Counted from the stretch's first letter, positions 27,328-37,461 are shown. The stretch: DNA of 64,000 nucleotides from Aldersonia sp. NBC_00410 (GCF_026342035.1 NZ_JAPENM010000004.1:434001-498000), one strand, 5' to 3'. Notes: generated by a model from the letters alone, not told the origin. Numbers and translations are program-made.

Positions 27328-27873
27328 TCAGTGCCCCAGCGCGCGCAGGGCCCGAGTGTTGACCTCGTCGACCTCGCCGACGCCTTCCACGGTGACGACC
27401 AGGCCGTCGTAGTGGTCGAGCAGCGGCGCGGTCTCCTCGCGATAGACCTTGAGGCGGTTGCGGATCACGTCCTCGTTGTCGTCGGCGCGGCCGCGGGCAA
27501 GCATCCGCTCGACCACCACGTCCTCGGCGACGACGAAGCACAGCACCGCGTCGAGCTTGGTGTTCAGTGCGGCGAGGATGTCCTCGAGTGCATCGGCCTG
27601 ATCGACCGTGCGCGGGAAGCCGTCGAGTACGAACCCGTTCGTCGCGTCCGGCTCGGCGACCCTGGCCTCGACCATCCGATTGGTGATCTCGCTGGGCACC
27701 AGGTCACCGGCGTCGAGGTACTTCTTCGCCTCCACCCCGAGGGCGGTCTCCTGGCCGATGTTGGCGCGGAAGAGGTCACCGGTCGAGATGTGCGGAACAC
27801 CGAGCTTCTCGGACAGCAGGACGGCCTGCGTACCTTTCCCGGCGCCCGGCGGACCGAGCAGAACGATTCTCAC
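27328..27873 (-). CDS. adk: Adenylate kinase
   Basis: 181-residue short-lid adenylate kinase interconverting 2 ADP with ATP and AMP. P-loop [11 protein letters not shown] at 7-17, ISTGDLFR for AMP binding, and [13 protein letters not shown]. The zinc-type lid is absent, normal for Actinobacteria. ATG overlaps secY by 4 bp. Confidence 0.98.
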   Translation of the reverse strand: MRIVLLGPPGAGKGTQAVLLSEKLGVPHISTGDLFRANIGQETALGVEAKKYLDAGDLVPSEITNRMVEARVAEPDATNGFVLDGFPRTVDQADALEDILAALNTKLDAVLCFVVAEDVVVERMLARGRADDNEDVIRNRLKVYREETAPLLDHYDGLVVTVEGVGEVDEVNTRALRALGH

Positions 27874-29192
27874 TTGAGGAACCCTTCATAGTTGCGTTGC
27901 ATAAGCTGGCTTTCGATCTGCTTGACCGTGTCGAGGCCGACGCTGACCATGATCAGCACCGCTGTACCGCCGAACGGCAGGCTGCCCCCGTTGCCCGAGC
28001 CGCCAAGATCGAGGAACAGGTTCGGCACAACCGCCACAAGGCCCAAGTACAGCGAACCGGGCAGCGTGATGCGACTCAGCACGTAGTTCAGATAGTCGGC
28101 GGTGGGACGTCCCGGCCGGATACCGGGGATGAAGCCGCCGTACTTCTTCATCTCTTCGGCGCGCTCATCGGGGTTGAATGTGATCGCCACGTAGAAGTAC
28201 GTGAAGAACACGATCATCAAGAAGTAGATGGAAATGTAGACCGGGTTACCCGGGTTGACCAGGTACTGCTGAATGAACTTCTGCCACCAGCTCGGGTCCG
28301 GTTCGGTGTTCGAACCGGTCAGCTGAGCGATGAGGTTCGGCAGGTACAGCAGCGACGAGGCGAAGATCACAGGGATCACGCCGGCTTGGTTCACCTTCAA
28401 TGGCAGGTAGGTCGAGGAGCCGCCGTACATCTTGCGTCCGACCATTCGCTTCGCGTATTGCACCGGGATGCGACGCTGACCCTGTTCGACGAAGACGACC
28501 GCGGTGATGATTGCCAGGGCCCCCAGACACACGAGCGCGAAGACCAGATTGCCGCGGCTGTCCAGAATTGCTTTGCCCTGGGACGGAATGCGCGAGGCGA
28601 TACCGGCGAAGATCAGCAGCGACATGCCGTTGCCGACGCCGCGCTCGGTGATCAGCTCGCCGAACCACATGACCAGCGCGGCGCCGGCGGTCATGACGAG
28701 CACGATGACGATCAGGGCGAAGATGCTGTCGTCGGCCAGGATGTCCTCCTGGCAGCCCTGCAGCAGCTGACCACGAGAGGCAAGCGCGACGAGGCCGGTG
28801 GCCTGCAGGACCGCCAGTGCGATCGACAGGTACCGGGTGTACTGCGTCATCTTCGTCTGGCCGGACTGGCCTTCCTTGCGCAACTCTTCGAAGCGCGGGA
28901 TGACGACCGTCAGGAGCTGGACGATGATGCTCGCGGTGATGTACGGCATGATGCCGATCGCGAAGACCGACAACTGCAGCAGCGCACCACCGGAGAACAG
29001 GTTGATCAGCTGATAGATACCGGCGTTGTCACCACCGGAGACTTCTTCGACGCACTTCTGGACGTTGCCGTAATCGACCCCTGGGGACGGCAGCGAGGCA
29101 CCGAGGCGGTACAGAGCGACCAACCCAAGAGTGAAGAGGATCTTCCGCCTCAAATCAGGGGTCCTGAAGGCCGACACGAAGGCGGAAAGCAA
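27870..29192 (-). CDS. secY: Protein translocase subunit SecY
   Basis: 440-residue, ten-span core of the Sec translocon. Recognisable segments are the plug/TM2 region with [24 protein letters not shown], the [21 protein letters not shown] loop, [14 protein letters not shown] in the cytosolic loop and the C-terminal [12 protein letters not shown]. First gene of secY-adk-map, separated from rplO by a 287-bp gap with strong hairpins, so it should have its own promoter. Confidence 0.98.
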   Translation of the reverse strand: MLSAFVSAFRTPDLRRKILFTLGLVALYRLGASLPSPGVDYGNVQKCVEEVSGGDNAGIYQLINLFSGGALLQLSVFAIGIMPYITASIIVQLLTVVIPRFEELRKEGQSGQTKMTQYTRYLSIALAVLQATGLVALASRGQLLQGCQEDILADDSIFALIVIVLVMTAGAALVMWFGELITERGVGNGMSLLIFAGIASRIPSQGKAILDSRGNLVFALVCLGALAIITAVVFVEQGQRRIPVQYAKRMVGRKMYGGSSTYLPLKVNQAGVIPVIFASSLLYLPNLIAQLTGSNTEPDPSWWQKFIQQYLVNPGNPVYISIYFLMIVFFTYFYVAITFNPDERAEEMKKYGGFIPGIRPGRPTADYLNYVLSRITLPGSLYLGLVAVVPNLFLDLGGSGNGGSLPFGGTAVLIMVSVGLDTVKQIESQLMQRNYEGFLK

Positions 29193-29279
29193 GGATCCTC
29201 CTGTGCGTCACCGGGTAGGGCAACTTAGCGGCGTGGCTGGACTTGACCAGCGCAAACATGAGCAAACATTAGTTGGACC

Positions 29280-29454
29280 GGCAACCTCCCGGGTTGCCAG
29301 TCACACAGTCTCCGAGAATATCAGCCCGGCGATCGACCTCACGGAGGTGCCCGGTCGCCAGGGTTCCGGCGACCGGCCACGATTGTCCGTGCGGTTGCGG
29401 TACGAAACAGCGCCGGCCGTGGCGGAAGCTACGCGCTTCGGCCGCGGCCGGCGC
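29280..29454 (-). terminator. Hairpin cluster between rplO and secY
   Basis: The 287-bp gap has no gene but three dyads. Nearest rplO is a 19-bp stem (29410-29428 with 29436-29454, one wobble and one mismatch, 7-nt loop), starting 26 bp after the stop codon and followed on the minus strand by a TTTC: the best terminator candidate. Then CCGGTCGCC/GGCGACCGG (29351-29376, perfect, 8-nt loop) and GGCAACC/GGTTGCC (29280-29298). The last two may belong to the secY leader. Confidence 0.7.
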
Positions 29455-29479
29455 CGGGTCTAGCAGTGGGGTGAAGACA

Positions 29480-29920
29480 TCACCGCTCGGTGGTGCTCCC
29501 ACCGGCCGCGGCGATCTTCTCCTTGGCAGCGCCGGAGAACTTGTCCGCCGTCACCTGCACGGCAACGGAGATCTCGCCCTCGCCGAGCACCTTCACGAGC
29601 TGGTTCTTGCGAACCGCGCCCTTGGCGACGAGCTCGTCGACGCCAACAGTGCCGCCCTCGGGGAACAGCTTCGCGATGGCCGCAACATTCACGACCTGGT
29701 ACTCGGTGCGGAACCGGTTGGTGAAGCCCTTGAGCTTGGGCAGCCGCATGTGCAGCGGCATCTGCCCGCCCTCGAAGGCGGCAGGCACGTTCTTGCGTGC
29801 CTTGGTGCCCTTCGTGCCACGACCGGCGGTCTTACCCTTGGAACCCTCACCGCGGCCGACACGAGTCTTCTCGGTCTTCGAGCCGGGAGCCGGCTTCAGG
29901 TGGTGCAACTTGATGGTCAT
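29480..29920 (-). CDS. rplO: 50S ribosomal protein L15
   Basis: 146-residue L15. [20 protein letters not shown] start, the glycine-rich [17 protein letters not shown] and [15 protein letters not shown] are typical. Starts 1 bp after the rpmD stop and ends the rpsH-rplO block. Confidence 0.97.
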   Translation of the reverse strand: MTIKLHHLKPAPGSKTEKTRVGRGEGSKGKTAGRGTKGTKARKNVPAAFEGGQMPLHMRLPKLKGFTNRFRTEYQVVNVAAIAKLFPEGGTVGVDELVAKGAVRKNQLVKVLGEGEISVAVQVTADKFSGAAKEKIAAAGGSTTER

Positions 29921-29921
29921 G

Positions 29922-30101
29922 TCAGACCTCCTCAACTTCCACGAGGTGGCGCACCACGTTGACCAGCCCACGGTTCTGCGCGTTGTCCTCGCGCACCACC
30001 GACTGGCGGATCTTCCGCAGACCCAGCGTGCGCATGCTGTCGCGCTGGTTCGCCTTGGATCCGATGGTGCTCTTGATCTGGGTGATCTTCAGCTGAGCCA
30101 T
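29922..30101 (-). CDS. rpmD: 50S ribosomal protein L30
   Basis: 59-residue L30 ([14 protein letters not shown] start, [23 protein letters not shown] end). The ATG at 30101 is chosen over one two codons upstream that overlaps rpsE. Two bp separate it from rpsE. Confidence 0.96.
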   Translation of the reverse strand: MAQLKITQIKSTIGSKANQRDSMRTLGLRKIRQSVVREDNAQNRGLVNVVRHLVEVEEV

Positions 30102-30103
30102 GA

Positions 30104-30742
30104 TCAAGCCCCCTGACCCGCACGCGACCGCAGCATGCCCGCAGGCGCGACGTCCTCGATCGGGAGGCCACGACGCGCGGCCACCTCCTCGGGACGCTGC
30201 AGCTGCTTCAGGGCGGCGACGGTGGCATGCACGACGTTGATGGCGTTGTCGCTACCGAGCGACTTCGACAGGATGTCGTGGATGCCGGCGCATTCGAGCA
30301 CGGCACGCACCGCGCCACCGGCGATAACACCGGTACCGGGGCTGGCCGGGCGCAGCATGACGACGCCGGCGGCGGCCTCGCCCTGCACCGGGTGCACGAT
30401 GGTGCTGCCGATCATCGGGACGCGGAAGAAGCCCTTGCGAGCCTCCTCGACACCCTTCTGGATGGCTGCGGGAACTTCCTTGGCCTTGCCGTAACCGATA
30501 CCGACGAGTCCGTTGCCGTCACCGACGATGACCAGCGCGGTGAAGCTGAAGCGCCGGCCACCCTTGACGACCTTGGAAACACGGTTGATGGCAACGACCC
30601 GCTCGAGGTGGTTGCTCTTCTCGGCCTGGTTGCGGCCGCCACCACCGTCGCGGCGGTCGCGACCGCCACCACGGTTGTCATTGCTTGGTCCGTTTGCTCC
30701 GGCGGGTCCGCTGCCGCCGTCACGCCTTTGACGTCCCGGCAT
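30104..30742 (-). CDS. rpsE: 30S ribosomal protein S5
   Basis: 212-residue S5, involved in decoding fidelity. A Gly/Arg/Asp-rich N-terminal extension of about 40 residues precedes the dsRNA-binding-like domain ([37 protein letters not shown]) and the C-terminal domain ([19 protein letters not shown]). Extension length is usual for the order. Confidence 0.97.
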   Translation of the reverse strand: MPGRQRRDGGSGPAGANGPSNDNRGGGRDRRDGGGGRNQAEKSNHLERVVAINRVSKVVKGGRRFSFTALVIVGDGNGLVGIGYGKAKEVPAAIQKGVEEARKGFFRVPMIGSTIVHPVQGEAAAGVVMLRPASPGTGVIAGGAVRAVLECAGIHDILSKSLGSDNAINVVHATVAALKQLQRPEEVAARRGLPIEDVAPAGMLRSRAGQGA

Positions 30743-30776
30743 CAGGCGATCCTTCCATTGAGAACAGTGTTGATCA

Positions 30777-31184
30777 TCAGAACTTCAACCCACCTTCGCG
30801 AGCGGCGTCCGCCAACGCGGCGATGCGGCCGTGGTAATCGTGGCCACCGCGGTCGAAGACCACGGCCTCCACGCCGGCTGCCCTGGCACGGGCGGCGAGG
30901 AGCTCGCCCGCCTTGGCGCCACGGGCCGACTTGTCGCCGTCGACCGCACGCACGTCCGGCTCGATGGTCGACGCAGCGGCGATGGTGCGACCTGCGAGGT
31001 CGTCCACGAGCTGCGCGTGCAGATGCCGCGACGAGCGGTGCACCACGAGGCGCGGCCGCTCGGGCGTGCCCGAGATCCTCTTGCGGAGACGGAAGTGGCG
31101 ACGCGCCTTCGACAGACGACGCGCAGTCGACACGTCCGTGCCGAGCGGAACCCGCTTGGCTTTCTGGTTTTCGGTCTGGCTCAT
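30777..31184 (-). CDS. rplR: 50S ribosomal protein L18
   Basis: 135-residue L18, which binds 5S rRNA. The start [15 protein letters not shown] is at 31184, 1 bp after rpl[23 protein letters not shown] and [22 protein letters not shown] are family blocks. Confidence 0.97.
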   Translation of the reverse strand: MSQTENQKAKRVPLGTDVSTARRLSKARRHFRLRKRISGTPERPRLVVHRSSRHLHAQLVDDLAGRTIAAASTIEPDVRAVDGDKSARGAKAGELLAARARAAGVEAVVFDRGGHDYHGRIAALADAAREGGLKF

Positions 31185-31185
31185 G

Positions 31186-31725
31186 TCACTTACCCGTCTT
31201 TCCGACCTTGCGGCGGATCTGCTCACCCTCGTAGCGGACGCCCTTGCCCTTATAGGGATCGGGACGCCGCAGACGACGGATGTTGGCCGAAATCTGGCCA
31301 ACCTGCTGCTTGTCGATGCCCGAAATGGAGAACCTGGTGGGGTTCTCGACCGCGAAGGTGATGCCTTCGGGGGCCTCGATCGGCACCGGATGGCTGTAGC
31401 CGAGGGCGAACTCGAGGTCCTTGCCCTTCAGCGCGACGCGGTAACCGACGCCGTGGATCTCCATCTTGGTGGTGTAGCCGTCGGTCACACCGACGATGAG
31501 GTTCGCCACCAGGGTCCGGGTCAGGCCGTGCAGCGAGCGGTTACGCCGCTCGTCGTCCGGACGCGCCACCTCGAGCTCACCGTTCTCACCCTTGGCGACC
31601 TTGATCGGCTCCGCGACGGTCAGCGACAGCGTGCCCTTGGGGCCCTTCACCGCGATGTCCTGGCCGGTGATGTTCACCTCGACGCCGGACGGAACCGGGA
31701 TCGGCTTCTTTCCAATACGCGACAT
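31186..31725 (-). CDS. rplF: 50S ribosomal protein L6
   Basis: 179-residue L6 ([15 protein letters not shown] start; the C-terminal signature [14 protein letters not shown]). Lies 12 bp after rpsH and 1 bp before rplR. Confidence 0.98.
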   Translation of the reverse strand: MSRIGKKPIPVPSGVEVNITGQDIAVKGPKGTLSLTVAEPIKVAKGENGELEVARPDDERRNRSLHGLTRTLVANLIVGVTDGYTTKMEIHGVGYRVALKGKDLEFALGYSHPVPIEAPEGITFAVENPTRFSISGIDKQQVGQISANIRRLRRPDPYKGKGVRYEGEQIRRKVGKTGK

Positions 31726-31737
31726 TGCTTGCGCCCC

Positions 31738-32136
31738 TTACCAGACGTAGGCGAGGACTTCCCCGCCTACACCTTGCTTGGCCGCCTGGCGGTCGGTGAG
31801 CAGACCGGCGGACGTGGAGATGATCGCCACGCCCAGGCCGCCCAGGACCTTGGGCAGGTTGGTGGACTTCGCGTACACCCGGAGACCGGGCTTGGAAACG
31901 CGCCGCACGCCGGCGAGGCTGCGCTCGCGGCTGGGGCCGTACTTCAGGTCGACGATGAGCGTCTTGCCGACGGTGGCATCCTCGCTGCGGTAATCGGTGA
32001 TGTAGCCCTCACGCTTGAGGATCTCGGCGATGTTCGCCTTGATCTTGCTGTGCGGCAATTTCACCTGATCGTGGTACGCCGAGTTGGCGTTGCGCAGACG
32101 AGTTAGAAAGTCTGCGATTGGATCTGTCATGGTCAT
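31738..32136 (-). CDS. rpsH: 30S ribosomal protein S8
   Basis: 132-residue S8, binding the central domain of 16S r[21 protein letters not shown] start, [21 protein letters not shown] and [18 protein letters not shown]. In most bacteria rpsN directly precedes rpsH; here 6.5 kb of metabolic genes intervene and rpsH has its own promoter, making it the first gene of a separate transcription block. Confidence 0.98.
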   Translation of the reverse strand: MTMTDPIADFLTRLRNANSAYHDQVKLPHSKIKANIAEILKREGYITDYRSEDATVGKTLIVDLKYGPSRERSLAGVRRVSKPGLRVYAKSTNLPKVLGGLGVAIISTSAGLLTDRQAAKQGVGGEVLAYVW

Positions 32137-32317
32137 GGTTCGACCTCGACACCTTTCTCGCTGCGGTTCCCATACAACACCGGCGCGCTTGGCAGCACGC
32201 CCGCCGTGGGCCTACAACAATTCGGCTGGTCCGGCCAACAATTGCCGGCCGGCATGAGTACGTCGCCGTGAAGTTTCGCGGGCACGGCAGTGCACACGTC
32301 GCCCAGGCAACCGTTCT

Positions 32318-32346
32318 AGTGTAGGCAAAAGCCCAGCTGGGACCAA
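32318..32346 (-). promoter_or_regulatory. rpsH: Putative promoter of the rpsH-rplO block
   Basis: On the minus strand TTGGTC (-35, plus-strand 32341-32346) and TACACT (-10, 32318-32323) are 17 bp apart. The predicted start would give a leader of about 175 nt before rpsH. It lies just past the tetR stop codon, in the only gap available, and explains how rpsH is expressed despite the insertion upstream. No other feature is apparent in 32137-32317. Confidence 0.6.
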
Positions 32347-32367
32347 ATCGGCCCAGCTCGCGCTCGC

Positions 32368-32997
32368 CTAACTCGGCCCGGACCGCTCCAGATAAGCCAC
32401 GATCGCGTTCGTCAGCCCGCGCCGCGCCTCGTCCAGATCGGAATACGTGCCGAGCTGCTTCTCCGAGGTGATCCCGCGCATCGCACCCGGGATGAAGGCT
32501 GCGATCTCACGCACCCGCACCGGATCGACGTCGAGATCGGCGAACGCCTTCTGACACGCGTCGTTCCACAGCGGCTTCCAGGAAGCCAGTTCCGCGGCCG
32601 TGCGGGGGTAGAGCCGTTCGAGTTCGGCGTGCTCGCGCGGCAGCGCGGCGCGCAAGGTTTCGATCGCCCGCGAATCGGTGGCGTTGAGCCCCTCGTACAT
32701 CAGCTCGATCATCCCGGCGACCCGCTCGCGCAGCGACGCGTCGGGATCAACCCTGGCCGGCAGGTCACCGCGACGCTCGGCCGTGTAGTGCAGGACCGCA
32801 GCCCAGAATCCGTCGATATCGCCGAACTGATACTTCAGCGCACCCCAGGTGACACCGATTTCCTTGGCGATCCGGTTGCCCGACACCGCACCCGGATCAC
32901 CGGAGGCGAGCGATTTCAGTGCGCCTTTGAGCATGCTCTCGCGGGTCGCCAGGCCACGTCGGTTCGCACGCCGGCCGGTGACGCCCGCTTCGGTCAT
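32368..32997 (-). CDS. TetR family transcriptional regulator
   Basis: 209-residue TetR protein, N-terminal HTH at about 15-65 (RESMLKGALKSLASGD..., IAKEIGVTWGALKYQFGDIDGFWAAVL) with a diverged recognition helix, and a TetR-type ligand-binding C-terminus. ATG at 32997 (MTEAGVTGRRANRRG); the open frame runs much further but over the intergenic palindrome. Divergent from the Rieske oxygenase gene, with an 18-bp palindrome between them, so it most likely represses that cluster and itself. Confidence 0.88.
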   Translation of the reverse strand: MTEAGVTGRRANRRGLATRESMLKGALKSLASGDPGAVSGNRIAKEIGVTWGALKYQFGDIDGFWAAVLHYTAERRGDLPARVDPDASLRERVAGMIELMYEGLNATDSRAIETLRAALPREHAELERLYPRTAAELASWKPLWNDACQKAFADLDVDPVRVREIAAFIPGAMRGITSEKQLGTYSDLDEARRGLTNAIVAYLERSGPS

Positions 32998-33061
32998 TCG
33001 TCCGATGGTAGTGCGGGCCAGGCCACCACACGGACCTAGCATGGCCGACCTATTGCGCTGT

Positions 33062-33079
33062 TCGTAGAACCTTCTACGA
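33062..33079. promoter_or_regulatory. Palindromic TetR-type operator
   Basis: TCGTAGAA (33062-33069) and TTCTACGA (33072-33079) form an 18-bp palindrome with a 2-bp centre, located between the divergent tetR and Rieske genes. The core TAGAACCTTCTA resembles TAGAAC-type TetR operators of mycolate actinomycetes. It lies 30 bp before the Rieske ATG and 64 bp from the tetR start, consistent with control of both. Confidence 0.7.
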
Positions 33080-33109
33080 TTACGAAGGGGTAAACGCGGG
33101 AGGAGCACC

Positions 33110-34141
33110 ATGGCGAAGCCGCCGTTGTCGATGAAACCCACCGGTTGGTTCCAGGTGGCGTGGTCGGCCGAGATCGGGGTGGGCGACGTCCATCGCATGC
33201 ATTACTTCGGCCGCGAGCTGATCGCCTGGCGCTCGGCCGCGGGCGACGTCGCGGTGATGGACGCCTACTGCGAGCACCTCGGCGCGCATCTGGGCTACGG
33301 CGGCCACGTCGAAGGCGACCGCATCGTGTGCCCGTTCCACGGCTGGGAGTGGAACCGCGATGGCCGCAATGTATGCGTGCCCTACGAGAAACACCCGAAC
33401 AAGGGCCGCCGCATCCGCAGCTACCCGGTCGCCGAACTCAACGAGTCGATCTTCATCTGGCACGACGTCGAGGGTCGCCCACCGTACTTCGATGTCCCGG
33501 ATATGTTCGCCGCCTTCGGAGACGGCAAGACTGCCGCCGACTACTACCCGCCGATCCCCGGCGCGACGCTTTTTCGCGAACAACTGGAAATCCATCCGCA
33601 GTACATCATGGAGAACGGCGTCGACTTCGCGCATTTCAAGTTCGTGCACAAGACCCCGTTCATGCCGGAGTTCACCCGTCACGACTTCTCCGGACCCATC
33701 TCGTTTGTCGACTTCACCATCGCGTTCGACGAAGGCACGACGCTCGAAAATGCCACCAGCGGAGTGGAATCGATCAATGCCGGGCTGGGCTGCTCGATTA
33801 CGAAGAGCTGGGGCATGGTCGAAAACCGCACCATGCCGGCGGTAACTCCGGTGGACGAGCACACTTCGGATGTGCGTTTTACGGTGTGGATCGGCCGCAA
33901 ACCGGGCGAGGAGAACACCGGTCCGACCCAGTACGGAAAGTCCATGGCGGCCTTCGTCATCGAGCAGTTCGAGGCAGACGTGCACATCTGGGCGCATCAG
34001 CGCTACTCCGACCCACCTGCCCTGTCTCCCAAGGAGTTCGCCGGTTTCCGCGCACTGCGTACCTGGGCGGCCCAGTTCTATCCCGACACCCCTGCACCGA
34101 ACGGCGCCACCGGGCTTTCCGCGGTGCGCTCGCACTCCTGA
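33110..34141 (+). CDS. Rieske non-haem iron oxygenase, KshA-like
   Basis: 343-residue terminal oxygenase. Rieske [2Fe-2S] ligands are Cys54 and His56 (CEHLGAH) with Cys74 and His77 (CPFHGW); the mononuclear iron site ENGVDFAHFKFVH gives Asn169, Asp172, His175 and His180. The layout and length match 3-ketosteroid 9-alpha-hydroxylase KshA and relatives, which hydroxylate steroid or other hydrophobic rings using a separate reductase. No reductase gene lies beside it. ATG follows GGGAGGAG. The first gene of a three-gene plus-strand operon lying inside the ribosomal superoperon. Substrate unproven. Confidence 0.9.
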   Translation: MAKPPLSMKPTGWFQVAWSAEIGVGDVHRMHYFGRELIAWRSAAGDVAVMDAYCEHLGAHLGYGGHVEGDRIVCPFHGWEWNRDGRNVCVPYEKHPNKGRRIRSYPVAELNESIFIWHDVEGRPPYFDVPDMFAAFGDGKTAADYYPPIPGATLFREQLEIHPQYIMENGVDFAHFKFVHKTPFMPEFTRHDFSGPISFVDFTIAFDEGTTLENATSGVESINAGLGCSITKSWGMVENRTMPAVTPVDEHTSDVRFTVWIGRKPGEENTGPTQYGKSMAAFVIEQFEADVHIWAHQRYSDPPALSPKEFAGFRALRTWAAQFYPDTPAPNGATGLSAVRSHS

Positions 34142-34176
34142 CCGAACTCGAAGTTGTGAGAAAGGCCGAACCAGCT

Positions 34177-35262
34177 ATGAACACGCAGCCAAAAACCCGG
34201 GTCTTCCAGGTGGCGACCGGCAATGTCGGCACCGAGATGATCAAACGAATCGGCACCCACCCCGATCTCGAGCTCATCGGATTGCATTGCTACACACCGG
34301 AAAAGATCGGTCGAGACGCCGGCGAGATCGCCGGAATCGCACCGAATGGGGTGATCGCGACCGGTTCGATCGATGACATCATCGCCGCCAAACCCGACGT
34401 GCTGACCTTTCACGGTGTCTTCCCCGACGAGGAGCTCTACGAGCGTGTGCTCGAGGCGGGCATCAACGTCGTCACCACCGCCGACTGGATCACCGGTCAT
34501 CATCGCGACCGGAACCACCCGCACCCGTCCGGACGCAAGACCTCCGACGTGCTCGAAGCGGCCTGCCGGCGGGGCGATTCGACGTTCTACGGCACCGGCA
34601 TGAACCCGGGCCTGAACCAGATTCTCGGCGTGGTGTGCTCGGCCGACGTGGCCGAGATCGAGAACATCACCACCATCGAATCGGTGGACGTGTCCTGTCA
34701 CCACTCGAAGGACACCTGGATCGAGGTCGGCTACGGCCTGCCGATCGACGACCCCAGCATCCCGGGCAAGCTGGAGAAATACACCAGCGTCTTCGCCGAC
34801 AGCGTGCTGATGATGGCCGACTGCTTCGGCCTCGAACTCGACGAGGTGACGTTCTCCTACGAGCTCGGCGCGTGCACCAAGGACGTCGATCTCGGGTGGT
34901 ACACGCTGCCCAAGGGGTCGCTGGGCGGCAACTACATCAAATACCAGGGCATGGTGGACGGCGTGCCGCGCGTCGAGACGCACCTCGAGTGGCAGATGAC
35001 CCCACACACCGCACCGAACTGGGACATCAAGGGCTGCTACATCACGCAGATCAAGGGCGATCCGTGCATCTACAACAAGCACATGATCTTCCCCAAGCCC
35101 GGCGTCGACCTGTCCAATCCCGAGAACTTCGCCTCGATCGGCATGACCGTCACCGGGCTCCCCGCGCTCAACGCCATCCGCTCCGTGGTCGCCGCGCCGC
35201 CCGGGATCCGCACCAGCGCGGACCTTCCGCTGCGCGGGTTCGCCGGGCGGTTCAACCTGTAG
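34177..35262 (+). CDS. DapB-like NAD(P)-dependent dehydrogenase
   Basis: 361-residue Rossmann protein of the dihydrodipicolinate-reductase-like / 2,4-diaminopentanoate dehydrogenase-like family. The dinucleotide motif is VFQVATGNVGTEMIKR near 9-24; PDVLTFHGVFPDEELYERVLEAG and GTGMNPGLNQILG follow. Such genes recur next to Rieske oxygenases and TetR regulators in mycobacteria and nocardiae, but their reaction is not established. ATG at 34177, 35 bp after the oxygenase stop. Confidence 0.8.
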   Translation: MNTQPKTRVFQVATGNVGTEMIKRIGTHPDLELIGLHCYTPEKIGRDAGEIAGIAPNGVIATGSIDDIIAAKPDVLTFHGVFPDEELYERVLEAGINVVTTADWITGHHRDRNHPHPSGRKTSDVLEAACRRGDSTFYGTGMNPGLNQILGVVCSADVAEIENITTIESVDVSCHHSKDTWIEVGYGLPIDDPSIPGKLEKYTSVFADSVLMMADCFGLELDEVTFSYELGACTKDVDLGWYTLPKGSLGGNYIKYQGMVDGVPRVETHLEWQMTPHTAPNWDIKGCYITQIKGDPCIYNKHMIFPKPGVDLSNPENFASIGMTVTGLPALNAIRSVVAAPPGIRTSADLPLRGFAGRFNL

Positions 35263-35284
35263 CCCCGAGCGAGAAGGCGCGCCG

Positions 35285-35950
35285 GTGGCCACATTTGTCT
35301 TGATCCACGGCGCGGGCGATGTCGGCTGGTACTGGCACCTGGTGGAGGCCGAATTGCGGGCACGCGGCCATGCCACCGTCGCGCCGGATCTGCCGTGTGA
35401 CGACGACTCGGCCGGCCTGCCCGAGTACGCGGACACGGTCGTCGAGGCGATCGGCGACCGGACCGACGTTGTCGTGGTCGGCCAATCGCTCGGTGGCTTC
35501 ACCGCGCCGCTGGTCTGTGACCGCGTGGCTGCGCAACTACTCGTCCTGGTGGCGGCCATGATCCCCGCGCCGGGAGAGGCGCCCGCCGACTACTGGGCGA
35601 ACACGAAATACGACCAGGAAGCGCAGCCCGACTTCGGCGACATCGTGGCCCTGTTCTACCAGGATGTCGCGCCGGAACTGGCCGCCGAGGCGCTGCAGCG
35701 GGCACGCGTGCAATCCGAGGCCGGACTGGGCGAACCGTCGCCGCTGAGTGCGTGGCCCGACGTCCCCATCCGGGTTTTGGCATGCCGCGACGACCACATG
35801 TTCCCGCTTGGTTTTCTTCGCCGCGTCGCCCGGAAACGCCTGGGGATCACGCCCGACGAGATCGACGGTGGGCACACTCCGGCGCTGAGCCGGCCACGCG
35901 AGCTGGCCGACCGCCTGGAGGCCTACGCAGCGGACTACTTGTCCGGGTAG
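35285..35950 (+). CDS. Alpha/beta hydrolase
   Basis: 221-residue alpha/beta hydrolase resembling EstC/methyl-esterase types (LIHGAGDVGWYWHLVEAELRARGH). Oxyanion HG at 8-9, nucleophile Ser68 in VGQSLGGF, an acid in CRDDHMFPL near 172-173 and His near 199 (GGHTPALSRP). GTG start, 22 bp after the preceding gene, so the third gene of the operon. Its stop overlaps the end of the converging permease gene by 16 bp. Confidence 0.85.
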   Translation: MATFVLIHGAGDVGWYWHLVEAELRARGHATVAPDLPCDDDSAGLPEYADTVVEAIGDRTDVVVVGQSLGGFTAPLVCDRVAAQLLVLVAAMIPAPGEAPADYWANTKYDQEAQPDFGDIVALFYQDVAPELAAEALQRARVQSEAGLGEPSPLSAWPDVPIRVLACRDDHMFPLGFLRRVARKRLGITPDEIDGGHTPALSRPRELADRLEAYAADYLSG

Positions 35951-37461
35951 TGCGGCGGGTGGTACCGGTCCGACGGATCGAGGTCGAGATTCTCGTCCGC
36001 GGCCAGATGCTCGATGTCGGCGAAGCCGGTGCTCTGCCCGCTCGCCTTGTTGATCGCATACGTGATTGCGGACAGCGCAACACCGATCAGAAGCAGCACT
36101 CCGGCGATCTTGTACTGGACCATCTGCTCCGAGGTGCGCGCCCATGGACCGGCGAGGAACAGACACAGCACCGCACCCGTCGCCGATACCGAGATCGGCG
36201 CGCGGAAGAACGTCTCCGCCGAATTCCGTTTCAACACAATGCAAGCGACGTTGACGACCGAGAACACGCAAAGCAGCAGCAGTCCGGTCGTGCCCGACAG
36301 CGCGGCCACCACCGAGTTTCCCGACATCCGATTGACCACGATGATCAGCGCCAGCGCCAGCGCGGTGGTGAAGATGATCGCCGCCCATGGCGAGCGCCGG
36401 CCGGGCAAGACGGCGCCGAGACCGCGCGGCAGCACCTGCTGACGCGCCATGCCGTAGATCAGCCGGCTCGCCATCAACATGTTGATCAGTGCGGTGTTGG
36501 CCACCGCGAACACCGTCAGGTAGGGGAAGATCTCGTCGATCGGGACGTCGGGCGCGCCGATGCGCACCACGTGCAGCAGGATGCCCTCGTCGCCGGAGTC
36601 GTAGTCCAGCGGCAGCACGGCGATCACCGCGACCACGACGAGAACGTAGAGCAGGCAGGCGATGCCGAGTCCGGAGAACATCGTCTTCGGGAAGATCTTC
36701 TGCGGCTCCTTGGTCTCCTCGACCATGTTCACCGAGTCCTCGAAGCCCACCATCGCGAAGAACGCGATCGTCGTCGCAATCGTGACGGCCAGGAACCAGC
36801 CCTTCTCGTTGGCGTCCTCGAAAACGACGAGGTTCGAAATATCGCCCCCGCCGGTACCGCGTCCCGCGGCGACGAATCCGATGACGATGACGATGAGCAA
36901 GGCCGCCATCTCGACGACGGTGAGAACAACGTTGAACTTCACCGATTCGCCGACACCGCGCAGATTGATCAGCGCGAGCAGCACCATGAACCCGAGCGCG
37001 ATGACGAGTTGGGCGGTACTCCCGCTCGGCACATCGAACCAGCCGAGACCGTCCGCGTCGCTGAACGTCTCGTGCAAGCCTTCGAGCAGGTTGCCCGCGA
37101 CCACATTCGACGAAGTCGAGGCGCTGGTGATACCCGAGCAGATGACCGCGAACGCCACCAGGAAGGTGAAGAAATGGAGCCCGAACGCCTTGTGCGTGTA
37201 CAGCGCTGCGCCGGCTGCCTGCGGGAATTTCGTCACCAGTTCCAGGTACGAGAACGCGGTGAGCGTGGCGACGATGAACGCGCAGATGAACGGCACCCAC
37301 GCCATCCCACCGACGTTGCCGATCATCTGACCGGTGACGGCGTAGACGCCGGCGCCCAGGATGTCGCCGACGATGAACAACAGCAGCAGGCCGGGCCCAA
37401 GCACGCGTTTGAGTTCGGGGTGCCCAGATTCCGGAGCGGGATTCGAGGTCGTCTGGGTCAT
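35935..37461 (-). CDS. APC family amino acid/polyamine permease
   Basis: 508-residue, about 12-span secondary transporter. The APC signature start KRVLGPGLLLLFIVGDILGAGVYAVTG and the GFEDSVNMVEETKEP segment after TM6 are present. It imports an amino acid, amine or similar compound with protons or sodium; substrate unknown. Last gene on the minus strand inside the ribosomal insertion, converging on the Rieske operon. Confidence 0.9.
   Translation of the reverse strand: MTQTTSNPAPESGHPELKRVLGPGLLLLFIVGDILGAGVYAVTGQMIGNVGGMAWVPFICAFIVATLTAFSYLELVTKFPQAAGAALYTHKAFGLHFFTFLVAFAVICSGITSASTSSNVVAGNLLEGLHETFSDADGLGWFDVPSGSTAQLVIALGFMVLLALINLRGVGESVKFNVVLTVVEMAALLIVIVIGFVAAGRGTGGGDISNLVVFEDANEKGWFLAVTIATTIAFFAMVGFEDSVNMVEETKEPQKIFPKTMFSGLGIACLLYVLVVVAVIAVLPLDYDSGDEGILLHVVRIGAPDVPIDEIFPYLTVFAVANTALINMLMASRLIYGMARQQVLPRGLGAVLPGRRSPWAAIIFTTALALALIIVVNRMSGNSVVAALSGTTGLLLLCVFSVVNVACIVLKRNSAETFFRAPISVSATGAVLCLFLAGPWARTSEQMVQYKIAGVLLLIGVALSAITYAINKASGQSTGFADIEHLAADENLDLDPSDRYHPPHYPDK

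Noticed and set aside
33145-35262. 705-residue frame that would fuse a product to the DapB-like dehydrogenase
   Set aside because: The first 344 codons are out of frame inside the Rieske gene; the real start is the ATG at 34177.
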